Positions 10,470 to 21,239 of a DNA stretch of 64,000 nt are shown here, one piece after another. Position 1 is the stretch's first letter; every line of letters begins with the position of its first letter. The stretch covers positions 75,234,822 through 75,298,821 of the forward strand of contig CM071573.1 in NCBI GenBank assembly GCA_036426205.1. The letters are read 5' to 3'. The notes under the pieces were generated by a model, which was not told where the DNA came from, searched no databases, and saw nothing but the letters and a program-made list of their open reading frames with translations. The position numbers and the translations under genes are program-made. This DNA comes from Ascaphus truei (Eukaryota; Chordata; Amphibia; Anura; Ascaphidae).

Positions 10470-10848
10470 TAACCCTTCATTGCCTTAGCGATATCCGCTA
10501 TGGTAATGAAGCAGCATTAATGATTTTAATAATATTGCGGGAGCAGGGGGTCTCCGAGCTGAACCGCATTGATTTGTGGCTCAGGGACCCCCTGCTTCCG
10601 AGTTACAGGCCCCGTTTGGGGCATCGGTGCCATGTCGCCGAGATCTTTATAGCGGGCACGTCGCGTATGGACGCTATAAAGATGGCGGCGACACAGGCAC
10701 CCGATGACACATACCGGGGCCTGAAACTCGGGAAGCAGGGGGTCCTGATCCCAAATCAATGAGGTTCAGCTCACAGTACACTATTATTAAAAATACATTA
10801 ATGCTGCTTCGTTACCATAGCAGATAGCCGCAAGGTATGAATGATTGT
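10470..10848. repeat. Long fold-back element with about 185-bp arms
   Basis: The left arm reads GCTATGGTAATGAAGCAGCATTAATG ... GGGAGCAGGGGGTC ... GGCCCCG, and the right arm is its complement, ending CATTAATGCTGCTTCGTTACCATAGC. They meet near 10667 in a CTTTATAGCG...CGCTATAAAG pair. A fold-back this long without coding sequence fits a MITE or Foldback-type element. The inner module AGCAGGGGGTC also appears in other repeats of the window. Confidence 0.75.
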
Positions 10849-10879
10849 TTATTGATATGGGTGTTTTATTCATAGTGTA

Positions 10880-11039
10880 GATGTGGCATAGGGTCTCCGG
10901 AGCTGAACGCTTTGGTTTTAGGTCCGGGAACCCCTGCTTCCTCGAGATACAGGCCCCTTTATGGGGTGCCGGTATCCCTCTGCTTTGTTTATGTAGCCAG
11001 GGTCCTCGTTCCCCCTGTCTCCCGGTTTTCTTCCCCCTG
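10880..11039. repeat. Partial copy of the AGCAGGGGGTCTCCG module
   Basis: GGGTCTCCGGAGCTGAACGC, then CCCCTGCTTC...GAGATACAGGCCCC, repeats the inner part of the fold-back at 10470-10848 with divergence. It runs into the LTR-like repeat that follows. Confidence 0.5.
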
Positions 11040-12330
11040 GGTATGTGCTGCTGCGGGGTTCCCCGGCGACCTCAGTGACGGGCGCCGCCATCTTTGTGTT
11101 CGCGCATGTGCGGAGGCTTGCGCATGCGCAGAAGCGATGCAGCGGCCATGTTAGGGTTGGCGCGCAGAGTCGCGCGTGTACAGGGCGTCGCACATGCGCA
11201 GAGCCTAAGCGGTGGCCATTACATGTAGAGCCTGAGCAGTGGAGTGTCAGGGAAGTAGCGGCAGCCATTACAGGTTTTGCAGACGGCAGACTAGCGCACG
11301 CAGCCCCAATGTTAAGAGCCATAACGGACTACAATTCCCAGCAGCCTCTGGGGACGGCCCTTTCACCACTACAATCTTGCAGCCAGACAGCAAATAGAGT
11401 TTGCAGCTTCTCCTGTTGGAGACGGATACAATGTTGCACAAGACCATGCTAGTCAGTTGGATCCAGGAAGAGATTTGGGAAGGTAGTGTACAGAGAGCAG
11501 TGCTCTGCTGTACTAGACCAGAGAAACCCTGCCCAGGTAGGCCCCACTCCCCACTTGTTTAGTGGGTAAGTTCAGGTAGGGACCCTGCCCCATTATATCT
11601 GTTGTAGTCAGTAACACAGCTGCAGTGCTGTGTGCTCTGACAAGAAGAGACAGTGTTGCTTTGCAGTGCAGCCACAGCAGTTAGTTGGCAGTTTCAGGAA
11701 GGACCCTTCAGGTCAAGGGGGGGTTGCTTTCTACAGTACAGTGTTATGTGATATCACAGGTGCCAGTTGCATCTTGATCGCGGCCTGCGTCTAGGCTCAC
11801 AAGGCTCTACTGCCAAAGACATTCTGAGGGTGAGACGCTCCACGAGGGAGACCCCTCACACACGGATGTGGACACGCGGAGGCGGATTCCTGTTCCTGCA
11901 TCAGACCCTTTTCGAAGTTCTTTACACCCGGGCACAACGTGTGCCGGGCAGGTATCTATAAGTGCACCAACTATACACACATGAGCAGCACTGCCACACA
12001 TCTGGATGGGGGTCCAGGACACTGGGACGCTGGTGTCGAGCACCCATATGTGGGCACTGTATGGTTGGGATACTATTGGGCGGAGAGGCCAAGGGCCTTA
12101 ACCAAGGGGATATTGGTGCCCTTGCACCCAATTTATGTTTTGTTATGCATAGAGCTGTTGATACTCTATTTTATGATACGTGTGTGTTATGTTACTGATT
12201 CCTATAGTAAACTCTTTTAGCCATAACCTTTGGTGTGCTGGTTACTTTATGGATGTTCCTATGTGAGGGCCATTCTACACTCCTAGAATCTCACATAGCT
12301 GAGGCGCTGATTGAAGAAACGTTCCAGAGA
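11040..12330 (+). repeat. LTR-like repeat, diverged relative of the 16.1- and 35.0-kb copies
   Basis: Shares an architecture with those two copies: a GCGCATG..CGCAGAAGC segment, an AAGAGCCATAACGGACTACAATTCCCAGCAGCCTC block (compare ACTATAACTCCCATGATGC at 35.3 kb), and an end containing GAGGCGCTGA. Overall similarity is much lower. No reverse transcriptase or gag is visible, so it would be a solo LTR if the assignment is right. Confidence 0.4.
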
Positions 12331-12339
12331 GCACCCAGG

Positions 12340-12893
12340 TTCCCAGCAAGCGGAGGCACAGGCCTCCTGTGAACCTGCAGGTATACGCACCACACCTGGT
12401 AACATATAGGTTCCCCCCCCACATGCACTCTATCTGCGATTGGGGGTACGGGGAATACCTTTTTACATTTACATTCCGCGGTCACGTGATCGGGACATTG
12501 AAATGCGAGGGATACCAGCACCTGATAACGGGGCCTGTATCTCGGGAAGCAGGGGGTCCCGGACCTGAAACCAATGCGGTTCAGCTCCGGAGACCCTCTG
12601 CCATGTACACATATGAATAAAATTGTATTTAAATATATTTAATGTTGACGATGTTTGCGCCGAGAGAGCGGCGGATCTCTCTCTGCTGAAGACACATCTC
12701 GGCAGGGGACGGCTTCTCTGTAGCTTCTCGCCAGGCAGACTGTCTCACCACCGTTACTCGCCATGTTGGCAATGTTGCTCTCGCTGTGATCGCAGATTCG
12801 GCCCTTCCTGCATACAGCGAAGGCAACACGCCAAAAACATGGCGAATTCAAATCCCTGGCATGCAATTTTCCACCGCTTACTGCATGACGCCC
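12340..12893. repeat. Two joined repeat fragments ending in a PIF/Harbinger-like terminus
   Basis: The interval 12500-12605 repeats the GGAAGCAGGGGGTCCCGGA / TCCGGAGACCCTCTGCC module. The interval 12650-12893 holds GCGAGAACG-type hairpin arms around the CGCCATGTTGG string and ends CCGCTTACTGCATGACGCCC, the inverted terminus of the element at 7088. Both are truncated. Confidence 0.45.
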
Positions 12894-14070
12894 TAATTCT
12901 TGGTACTAAGCTCTTCTGCTGGCCCCATCTGGGGCACTGTTGCAGAGAAGTTTAGCACATGACAACTTCCTTTAGGAAGACCTCCCTGCGTATGCCTGGA
13001 TGTAAAATTTACTTTGGATAGTCAAGCAATTTTGATATAATTTGTTGCACCTCTAATTAGATAATGAGGCTGGATATAAAGGGATTAAATCATGGTATTT
13101 GTGACAATATTGAATCATAAAATGTATAATAATGGCAACATCAGAAGTGTTTACTTCCTGTGTTGTGGGATATACCCTGTATGCTGAGATAGATCTTCTT
13201 TTATGAAGAAGACCTCTCCCTATTTCTTGCTGCACCTGCATGGCAATCTTATTAAGAGGGCCGACCCATAGCTGATATAATGTTGTTAATTCATATAAAC
13301 CAAAAGTGTGTGATCCGTAGTGTAAGACAATTGCATTTGTTTAAGGAGTTTATAACATTGATGTATATATCACACTTTTTTAATGAGCTGAATGTTGACT
13401 CATTAATAAGCCATATGATAGAATATCTTGTCTCTATTGTAAAAAACCTAAGCCAAGTACTCAACATGGGAAACATGTTATAATATGCCAATACAGCTTC
13501 TACTAACAGGACTCAATTAAGAAAAAAAGGAATCCAAATACATTTTCAGAATACACATTGACAAAGTTGAGACATTAGGGGGTCTGGCATAACAACATAA
13601 CAGCATTTAGGATGAAGCCATTTTGTGTGAATATTTCATCATCACCTATTGTCTTGTCTCTGTGAGTCTTAATTTCTGTGTTTCATTTCTGTATAAACAA
13701 ATGTGTGAAGCAGAGAATGGTATGTTTTCGCTCCCATGACGTCACATCCGCCCTGCTGGAACGCAGGAGTGAGACGCACGCCGAGAAGAGGGAAGAAAAA
13801 CTGCACTAAGACACCGGAGGCGAGATGCATTGCGTATCTAAATGCTTTTAAATAGCATACATCATGTGTGAGTGTATTGTTATTTTTTAACCACTTGAAT
13901 ACAGTTTTTAAACAGATCGCGCTATGTTGGCTTTTCTGTGTTTAACTATTTAAGGAATACATTCCCACACCGAGATTCCAGCCAGTTTATCATCACTGCA
14001 GACATATACCCAAAGATACCTTTATTACCAGCATCATCCTCACACTTGTGAGTATAAATAACAGCAGACT
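12894..14070. other. Mostly unclassified AT-rich sequence
   Basis: No gene-like frame. From about 13720 on (TGACGTCACATCC, CCGCCCTGCTGG) the composition changes and leads into the repeat block at 14071, so this is probably the upstream part of the same repeat. Confidence 0.4.
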
Positions 14071-14331
14071 TAAAGAAGAATACGCATTTATTGTCACAAT
14101 ACTGCACCATCAGTTTTATTTTTATATCTCCACATGTTTGCGCTTCCCTTTGATCACCACGTCGCCATATTCACCTGGGATTGAGAGAGCAGTCCTGCAC
14201 TGGGTCACAGCAGCATTCAGGATTTGTTTTTCACTTATATTTATTCAATTTAAGGTTTATATGTTAATATTGGATTAACACGTGTTTAAAGCTTATAATA
14301 GAGCGCCACTTTTGATATATCACGTTTTGCA
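14071..14331 (+). repeat. Interspersed repeat, copy 2 of the block at 835-1097
   Basis: Nearly identical to 835-1097, including CACCATCAGTTTTATTTT, CACCTGGGATTGAGAGAGCAG and TTAATATTGGATTAACACG. Unlike copy 1 it continues with CTTGTCCGTTGTGCACTTGAC, suggesting that this copy is closer to the natural end. Confidence 0.8.
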
Positions 14332-15945
14332 CTTGTCCGTTGTGCACTTGACTTGAATAAATTCACGTGTTATTCAGTTTTCAAAATAACCTCAGACTGT
14401 GTTTCTTATTTACGCTTTTCTCAACATTTTAATCATGTTTCAGAAAATGACGTCTCTGAAGAGAGTCCATAGAAGACTACATGGTTTAGTCAGTAGAGCG
14501 TCTTTAATAACATTTGGTCATTTGTTTGAGGATAATTTGCTTGAGGTCAGTTGGAAAAGAAACAAAATTATCAATTTGATTTCCTTCAAAACAAGGGGTA
14601 AACATGCATTGCAAACTGTTGCGATAGCAAATGTCTTGGAATAAGAAGATGCAGACATTTTATATGTCACAATTTTTACTTCTTCACACCGCTGGCCCTG
14701 TGGATATTGTAAGGTTGGCATGGATCTAAAGGGGAAACAACTCATCACAATTCAAGTACAGTACAGTACATATACAGTATACTGATAAGTGGTCATATTT
14801 TAAATCTGTATAAAATGCCCATGAATTATAATAAAAGGCGACTGTTACACTCATGTAAAGATTAGCAGAGACATGCTGTAGTTGTTGCAGTTTTTCTCAG
14901 TTTCTCCTGGCCAAACAAAGCATGCTCATCAAGCTTGTTTTACAGTAAATACATTTAGTTAAACAAAACAAAGGTGAACAAGCACTTATTGTTAGTTCCT
15001 TTGATGCTGGATAGAGCTTTCAGAGGTTGTCTTGCAATGGCGAGTATATTTACTCAGTGCTAATTAACCTACCATTGGTAAAATAGCCCCATTTGTATAG
15101 TACTGTACTGTATGTGGCATTAAGATAATGAATTTCTTGGCATCTTGGGGAGGGTATTTTGGGAGCATTTTGGAACTGGTTCTGGACACATCGGCTCTTG
15201 CTTTCAGGCTAAAATAAAAACATACTGTATATGTCAGCTGTTGGTTCTTGAAAGAAACAACATTTGTATTCATAGGCACATAAGAATTGTATCTTCTGCT
15301 CCTTCAGCAAGTCACCAAACTTTGGCTTACAGTACTTGAAGGAATCCATTGTATATAGGGCTCAAGATAGTAAAGAAATATATAATTCATAGCACGGTTG
15401 ATACACACAGTCATACAGATGTAGCGAGACTTACTTTTCCATGATCGCGGGTATAAAGAAAATGAAATGTGTTGGCACTTAATTGCATGCCGTGGCCCTG
15501 TGACCATGGCTGCCCAGAGGTGTCTTGAGGCTTCCTTAGTTCTTTAAATTAACGGTAGGTGATGTTAGTGTGTAGGTACGCTAAATTCAACGTATTATGA
15601 GATTATTGCTACAGTTATGCATGGTCTCTGTAGTACTGTAGGAGAAAACGCCAGTGATTCTTTTAGACACCCAGAATAACCTATACACTAGATACCCCCT
15701 TAACCTATACAATAGACACCCCCTTCCTATACACCTTTTCATGCAGAAAATTGTTATTTTTTTATTAGTTCCCATTAGTTTATGTATGTTTTTTATGTTA
15801 GTGTTTTCACTGCTTCTTTCATGCTTCTTATTAAAATCTTTGACGATTTTCACATTCGACTCCTGACTCATGGTTCCCAGGTTTTTTGTTTTCTTTTTTT
15901 TATTTCGGTTATTTACAGGTTATTCTGAGCTGCTTAATATAGGAA
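14332..15945. other. Unclassified sequence, no gene seen
   Basis: AT-rich and of ordinary complexity. The frame at 14399-14644 and the overlapping frames at 15587-15871 show no recognisable domain. A GTACAGTACAGTACATATACAG run near 14756 is a short simple repeat. Confidence 0.5.
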
Positions 15946-15969
15946 TCATTGGCAGTCTTTTTTGGTGTT

Positions 15970-16080
15970 TTGTTTATATATCTATATATCTATCTATCTA
16001 TATATCTATATATCTATATAATCTATCTATATTATATCCATAATATATATATCTATATATTATATATGTATATATATAGC
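15970..16080. repeat. TATC-type microsatellite
   Basis: Imperfect TATCTATA and TATATA repeats. A related degenerate tract at about 17330-17460 lies on the other side of the LTR-like repeat, so that repeat may have inserted into or next to a longer microsatellite. Confidence 0.85.
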
Positions 16081-16082
16081 CA

Positions 16083-17310
16083 GGTAACCCCTCGGTCTCC
16101 TTGTGTTCCTGTCCTCCCTGTGCTTTTGGCTTTCCCTCATTCGCTGCTAGTGTGTGTGCTGGAGGGGCGGGCGGAGTTGGCGGTTATCTCTGGCGGCGGA
16201 GGGCGCCATGTTGGCTGTGCGCACGCACTTCGCAAGTTGCGCAGCGCAGTACGGCGAGCGCGAGCAACGTCTCCTTCGAGTAAAGCAGGCAAGGGGCACC
16301 ACTTGCGGCGGCCATTAGAGGGAGAGCACAAGGCTCCCTAATGTAAGCTGTTATGCGGTACTATACAATCGTTCCCTGATGCTCAGGGGCAGTGACACCC
16401 CTGATAAACCAGGGAACCGTGAGGCGGCAGGATTCTCCTAAAGAGCAGGAAGTTACTATTGCCTGCTGGGAGAGTAAGCATTCAGTGAAAACCAGAGCCT
16501 GAAGCTGCCGGTTAGGTCACACGACTGTGCTCCAGGGACTGGCCAGTTGGTAATCCCCAGGCCCAGTTAGTTTCCTGAGGGCACTGTAGAAGTGGTCTAT
16601 GTTGCTTAGATGAAGGCCTTATTGCAGGGCACTACTTCCTAGTTTTCAGCTAGAGATAATCTCTGCAGGACTATTGCCTGATTAGCCATTGCAGCCTGAG
16701 AGCTGAAGGTGAGCATCTGCTCCAAGCAAGACGTGTTCCAGATGATCATCCTGGCTGGGGATCCCCCCTAGGAGCGAGGGAACTCATTCTGCAGTAAGCG
16801 CGCAGTACGGCTGTGGGATCCACTTGCAGGTTTGCAGAGTAATACAGGATTACTCCTGGTTAGGGACCTACCAGGAAGGTATTACGTTAAAGAAAGTACC
16901 AACGGGTCCCAACACCGGGAAGGATGTCCCACACACACCTTAGGTGCTCTGGACAGTGGTACACAAAACCAAGTGACACAGTGATACAGGACTGATTATA
17001 ACCACCACTGTTCCATATGCGTGAAATTGTAATGCTGTGTAACGCAGAGAATAATTGTTGGTTTTATAAATGCTGAGTCTTATAATTCCTGGTCAGTAAA
17101 TACTGTTTATCCAATGCCGTGTGGTATTGTCTATGTGGGGTTCTGATAAGGGCATACTCCCACCATACTCCCCCCCGTTGGGATCCCTCATCATTGGAGG
17201 CCTTGCACCGAGTGTAAGTAAACCCCAGGCTCCCAGTGGCGGAGGCTCAGGCCTTCGTTTAATCTAACGCAGGTAAGTATACCAGTATACCGTACCCCAG
17301 GGGTACAGAC
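16083..17310 (+). mobile_element. Probable solo LTR-like repeat, copy 1 (partner at 35036-36160)
   Basis: About 1.2 kb matching 35036-36160 in order and orientation. Shared strings include TGGTAATCCCC.AGGCCCAGTTAGTTTCCTGAG, TACTGCCTGCTGGGA-type sequence, GGCTGGGGATCCC, AGTAAATACTGTT and GTTGGGATCCCTC followed by GGAGGC near the end. Both copies have a CpG-rich 5' part (CGCATGCGC-like, GCGGCCATTAGAG) and an AT-rich 3' part. No internal gag or pol was found beside either copy, hence solo LTR is an inference. Confidence 0.55.
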
Positions 17311-17460
17311 CGCTACAACATATACTATATCTATCTCATCTATCTATATCTCCTTATCTCTCTATCTATACTCTACTTATTCTATCCTCCTATCTATACA
17401 TCACTATATATATATATAATATATATACTATAGATCCTATATACCGTATATTGGTGACCC
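17311..17460. repeat. Degenerate TATC/TATA microsatellite
   Basis: CTATCTCATCTATCTATATC-type repeats with interruptions run into TATATATATAATATATAT. Confidence 0.8.
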
Positions 17461-18060
17461 CTTTATTAGTAGTTGTTTTTTTAATGAAGACGAGACAGGA
17501 CAGGTTATCACTATCGCAAGGCTCCATAATTTAGTTTGCTCAGGGAATCTCTTGCGATTGGTCTCTATATATATACATATCTCTTATTATCTGTTTTTGA
17601 TTATAATATTCGGAACACTATAAACCTCTAGCCCCAACCCGCTATTTAAATTTAGCATAGACATTAACCTATTATACACCCGGAGGGCTGAAAAACCAGT
17701 CCTGTTTTTTGGTTGTCGCTTTTTCTTTAAGACAATTTACCTATAAGGATGTAGCCCCATTTACCTTGATTACTATGAATCAGGAGGTCCTCAGATGAGA
17801 GCGAAGTCTTTTTCTTTGGTGTGTTTGTTTTTGTGTGTTTTTTGTCTTTTGCATTTTTTTCTGTTTTTTTTATTCCAATAAAAGTTTAATTCCCTAACTA
17901 TATCGATCATTTCACAATCCGGATCTGAGCAGCGTTACTCGGATCTCTTTCCTTCCTCTCTGCTGCGCGCTCGGGTCTCTTCTCTGTGTATATCTGCCCC
18001 TGGAGCCTCCTCTCGCAACCACTGACACTGCAGCTCCTCCCCCATCCCTGTCCCCTCCCT
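17461..18060. repeat. Interspersed repeat, copy 2 of the block at 1481-1810
   Basis: 17694-18040 repeats 1481-1810. The preceding GAAGACGAGACAGGACAGG...GCAAGGCTCCAT segment is the inverted counterpart of about 1395-1450, so the two regions differ by an inversion of the upstream part. Confidence 0.65.
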
Positions 18061-18534
18061 ACACCACTTTTTTATTACCTAAATGCACCGCAAAACTACA
18101 TACCCTGAACAACCTGCAGACATATACAGTAAGGAGGGGCGCCCTTATTCTCACCCCCCATTTCTTCTTTCCTCTGTCTTTCCCTCCTCCATATTGAGAC
18201 ACAGTGCGGCAGTACGTTGCAAGCTCTCTTCGGGCGGAACATCTTTCCTTCCTCCCGATCTTTACATCTATGTTCTTGCTGCAGCTCCACACTCCGGGCT
18301 ATTATATCCCCGTGTGGCAGGGTTTGTTCTGTGGTAAAACATTAACGCTGCTCCTGTCCGTTGAAGATGCAAATACAGATAGAGGTAGGCAGTTGCGGCC
18401 GGGCAAATGGAGCCTGCATGTTACTAGATATATTGTCTGTGGTAAAACCGTGCGCTGCTCTCCCTGATTGGAGATACACAGATGAGGTAATAGTTGCCGG
18501 GCAAAATGGGAAACTCTGCAATCTTATACTATAT
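18061..18534. repeat. Unclassified repeat with an internal duplication
   Basis: GTGGTAAAACATTAACGCTGCTC (about 18331) and GTGGTAAAACCGTGCGCTGCTC (about 18441) head two related segments of about 110 bp, each followed by a GAAGATGC/GGAGATAC.CAGAT string and the GGCAAATGG / GGCAAAATGG end. Confidence 0.5.
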
Positions 18535-18716
18535 TAGTGAAAGCCTGTATGTTGCCTGCCTGATGTCCGGGTGGTCCCCCTAGCGCAATCATCATTGGTC
18601 CGCTTGGCCGCCCGCCCCCGCAACCCCTCTTCATTGGACTCACAAGCCCCACCCCCTTGGCCCGCCCCCACACCGTCTCATTGGCCTGAGGGCGAGTGAC
18701 GGCCAGAAGGTCCCAA

Positions 18717-18747
<31 letters not shown>

Positions 18748-19255
18748 CACAACACACACGTCACACACACACGTGGGGGGGTTTACAATACATTAGGCGG
18801 GGCCACAGTGTTACGCACATCCTACCGCTCGCTCTCCCACCTGTCCCCCTTAGCTCCATCCCCGCCCTCCTCCCTTTTTCCCTCTCTTACCTTTTTCCGT
18901 CACTACCCCCCCCCCTCCACGTTGAGCTGCCGACGGTGAGTGATCGGACCGGACAGTTTAGTGAGCGGTCCTTCACGTCCCCCAATCACCCCCCTTCAAA
19001 TACAACCCCTCCCCTGCACTCACTTCCCCTCACCCGGCCCCCCCCCGCTGCGCCTCTAACAGTTCCAGCGGGGGAGCGGAGTGATCACCTCCCCTCACTC
19101 ACTTCCCCTCCACCCCCCCCCGGCGCCGCTACCCTCAGCGGGGGAGCGAGTGATCACCTCCCCTCACCGACACTTCTCCCACTTCCCCCTCCACACCCCC
19201 CCCCCGGCCCGCTACACCTCAAGCGGGGGAGCGGAGTGATCACCACTGTAGACAC
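18535..19255 (+). mobile_element. Helitron-like element carrying a GC-rich minisatellite
   Basis: It starts in ATACTATATTAGTGAAAGCCTGTATG, reminiscent of vertebrate Helitron 5' ends. It contains an A-run plus CA microsatellite (18714-18775) and, from about 19010 to 19240, three imperfect units of about 75-90 bp, each with CCCGGC-rich sequence, CAGCGGGGGAGCG(G)AGTGATCACC and CTCACTTCCCCT. Minisatellites are common inside non-autonomous Helitrons. No Rep/helicase coding and no convincing 3' hairpin-CTRR end was found, so the class is tentative. The 187-codon frame at 18696-19259 is low-complexity Pro/Thr/Ser sequence from this repeat. Confidence 0.4.
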
Positions 19256-19261
19256 CTGACT

Positions 19262-19720
19262 CTGGGGCCTATTCTAGTTGTGCCAAAGTCTGACAAACCG
19301 CACTTTAGAAGCGGATTGGCATGCTTTGCTACTCTGTAAGCCCTTCTCACATGTCCAAACCGCATCTAAACGGCCATTTTAGAAGCGCTTTCACTCTGCC
19401 AATCTGATCATTCTCAAATAATCCTCAAACTCACATTTCGTGCCCACAACTGCTATTCTAGTAGCTCCATTATGCAAACTGCTGCTAAAAACTCACTTTT
19501 TTTTAACACCACCTCAAGGATCGTGAGATTGGTATCGTGAGTTACATCCAGAGCCTGAAGTATGGGTTTTGCTCTCAGTCAAACCAATAAATCAGACTGG
19601 GGATGGAGTTAGCACCACCTCAGGTCATTCCGCTTCTAAAGCAAATACAGACCGGGCGGTTTGGCTCTTACTTTTGTAGAAGCGGTTTATAAAAAGTGAT
19701 TTGCAATAGACAATATTTTT
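19262..19720 (+). mobile_element. PIF/Harbinger-like MITE relic
   Basis: It begins TGGGGCCTATTCTAGTTG, the inverse of the ATAGAATAGGCCCCA terminus at 31602-31613. Internal AGAAGCGGATTGGCA and GCGGTTTGGC...GTAGAAGCGG segments are partly inverted repeats of each other. The right end cannot be placed. Confidence 0.4.
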
Positions 19721-21239
19721 TTTTTCCACATATTATTCCGCTTCTTGTGATCATGCCAAATCATGTGGTTTGACAATGACAAGTTCGGAGCTACAAGATT
19801 AGGCTGCTCTGTCTTTTATAGTGATGACATATTTATTAAAGTGGAGCACAGAAACATACTGCACATTGTAAATGACATGAGTAGGGCTGTGTTCAATAGG
19901 GATCGTATTGTATAAGCAAAAAGTAGTGCACTGGTTCAGTGAATGTTTTATAACAATATTTATGATTGTATACACTTAGAAAAGTAATACAGCTTAAAAC
20001 AAATCCAATATTCCATCAACTTCCCTTGACTGTCTCTTTTGAAGTTCCACCTGTTAGATAATGAACAAATACTGTAGATGGGCTAATTAAAGACTGAATT
20101 GTTCTGCAGTTACATCACTGTGCATGCATGATCTATGCCTGTTCAATAGAAAGCATATGCAATGTGTTGCATTATTACGCCTGCACACAGGATTAAAAAT
20201 GCAATGAAATACAGGGACAAAAGCAGATGTTCACTTAATAATACAACACTGATCTTCTGTATCGCTGGATGTGTTTGGTACAGTACGAGAAGACGGTGTT
20301 GAAGTGGAGAACCTGTCAAACATGGATGTAAACAATGGCATCAGTACTGCATTGCATGAAACCAACAACATACTTACTAAAATGCCCACCCAAACTACTC
20401 TAGTTTATCACTTCAGAGAATCACCCACAAATATGTAAAAAAATATATTACCTTAACATTTCATGATTTTATCATTTTGAGTCACTTATTACTTCAACCC
20501 ACAGTCCTCAGATGCCATAATAGTCAATTTATTGTGTCTTTGATGTTCTTCAATTTGGAAGCAGTGTATTTGTATTGCTTCTGAAGGGCATCTAAAATAA
20601 CGCCCATCTGTATAGCCTCATTAGTATCATGCGAGCCATCAAAGTTCAATTTTCTGGAACATATGTCAGCATATAAAATGTATATGATTCTAGAAAATCA
20701 ACTGGACAAATCTATATAGTTGTCCCCTGCAGCGTGCAGCCTATCTTAAGGTTTCCCTCTGTATTATGAACAGATGACAGGTAGAGGATGCTCAGTGACA
20801 GGAATATGTCTTCATGTCCGTGGTTCATTTTCCACAACTGTGCTTTGGAAAATAGGCACAGGTAACTGACCCAACCCAGGGACACCACTTTCCTGAAGGT
20901 TTGCCTTGGGAGGATGGGAGGGAGGCATAGGAACAATGTCATAATCGTTAAATGAGAGTAATGATCTTTAGTGTCTTTCTGGCATCTGGGGGTTGCTTTC
21001 AAGCAAATAGGAGCAGCAGATGTTGCCTCCAAATGTTGTGCCCTCTCTTGCAATATCCACAAGAGAATAGAAAACATCCATGTGCCTCACAATATGGTCC
21101 ATACTCGGTCCATTTTAACCAGGGATTCTATTCTCTGATCATGCTTGGGTACCTGTACCATCATCACAATTGTTAGAAAGAATTACCACTTGACAATGCA
21201 ATTCTATCCCTGAACAAGGCACCGGCAAAACTTAGACTA
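19721..21239. other. Largely unclassified sequence, includes an exon-like minus-strand frame
   Basis: No transposon signature except possible degraded fragments. The minus-strand frame at 20712-21077 shows no domain. A short frame at 20540-20653 looks exon-like and is listed separately. Confidence 0.4.
20540..20653 (-). other. Exon-like frame of unknown identity
   Basis: Following a plausible acceptor (TGACATATGTTCCAG on the minus strand, at about 20656), an open frame reads LNFDGSHDTNEAIQMGVILD and continues through about 19 mixed polar and hydrophobic residues, ending KNIKDTIN before a stop near 20540. Composition and periodicity are protein-like rather than repeat-like. I do not recognise the family. 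It could be a last exon, a processed fragment, or the relic of a transposon-encoded protein. Confidence 0.25.

Noticed and set aside
10041..10762. Several overlapping frames of 77-123 codons on both strands
   Set aside because: Overlap on both strands in GC-rich fold-back DNA. Stop-poor composition explains them.
16083..16341. 130-codon frame spanning a TATC tract and CpG-rich sequence
   Set aside because: The first half is microsatellite translation, the second half is LTR-like repeat without a domain.
18696..19259. 187-codon Pro/Ser/Thr-rich frame, the longest in the window
   Set aside because: It starts in an A/CA microsatellite and continues through a minisatellite; low-complexity translation.
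20712..21077. 121-codon minus-strand frame
   Set aside because: No domain, and another frame of the same strand looks equally protein-like over part of it.
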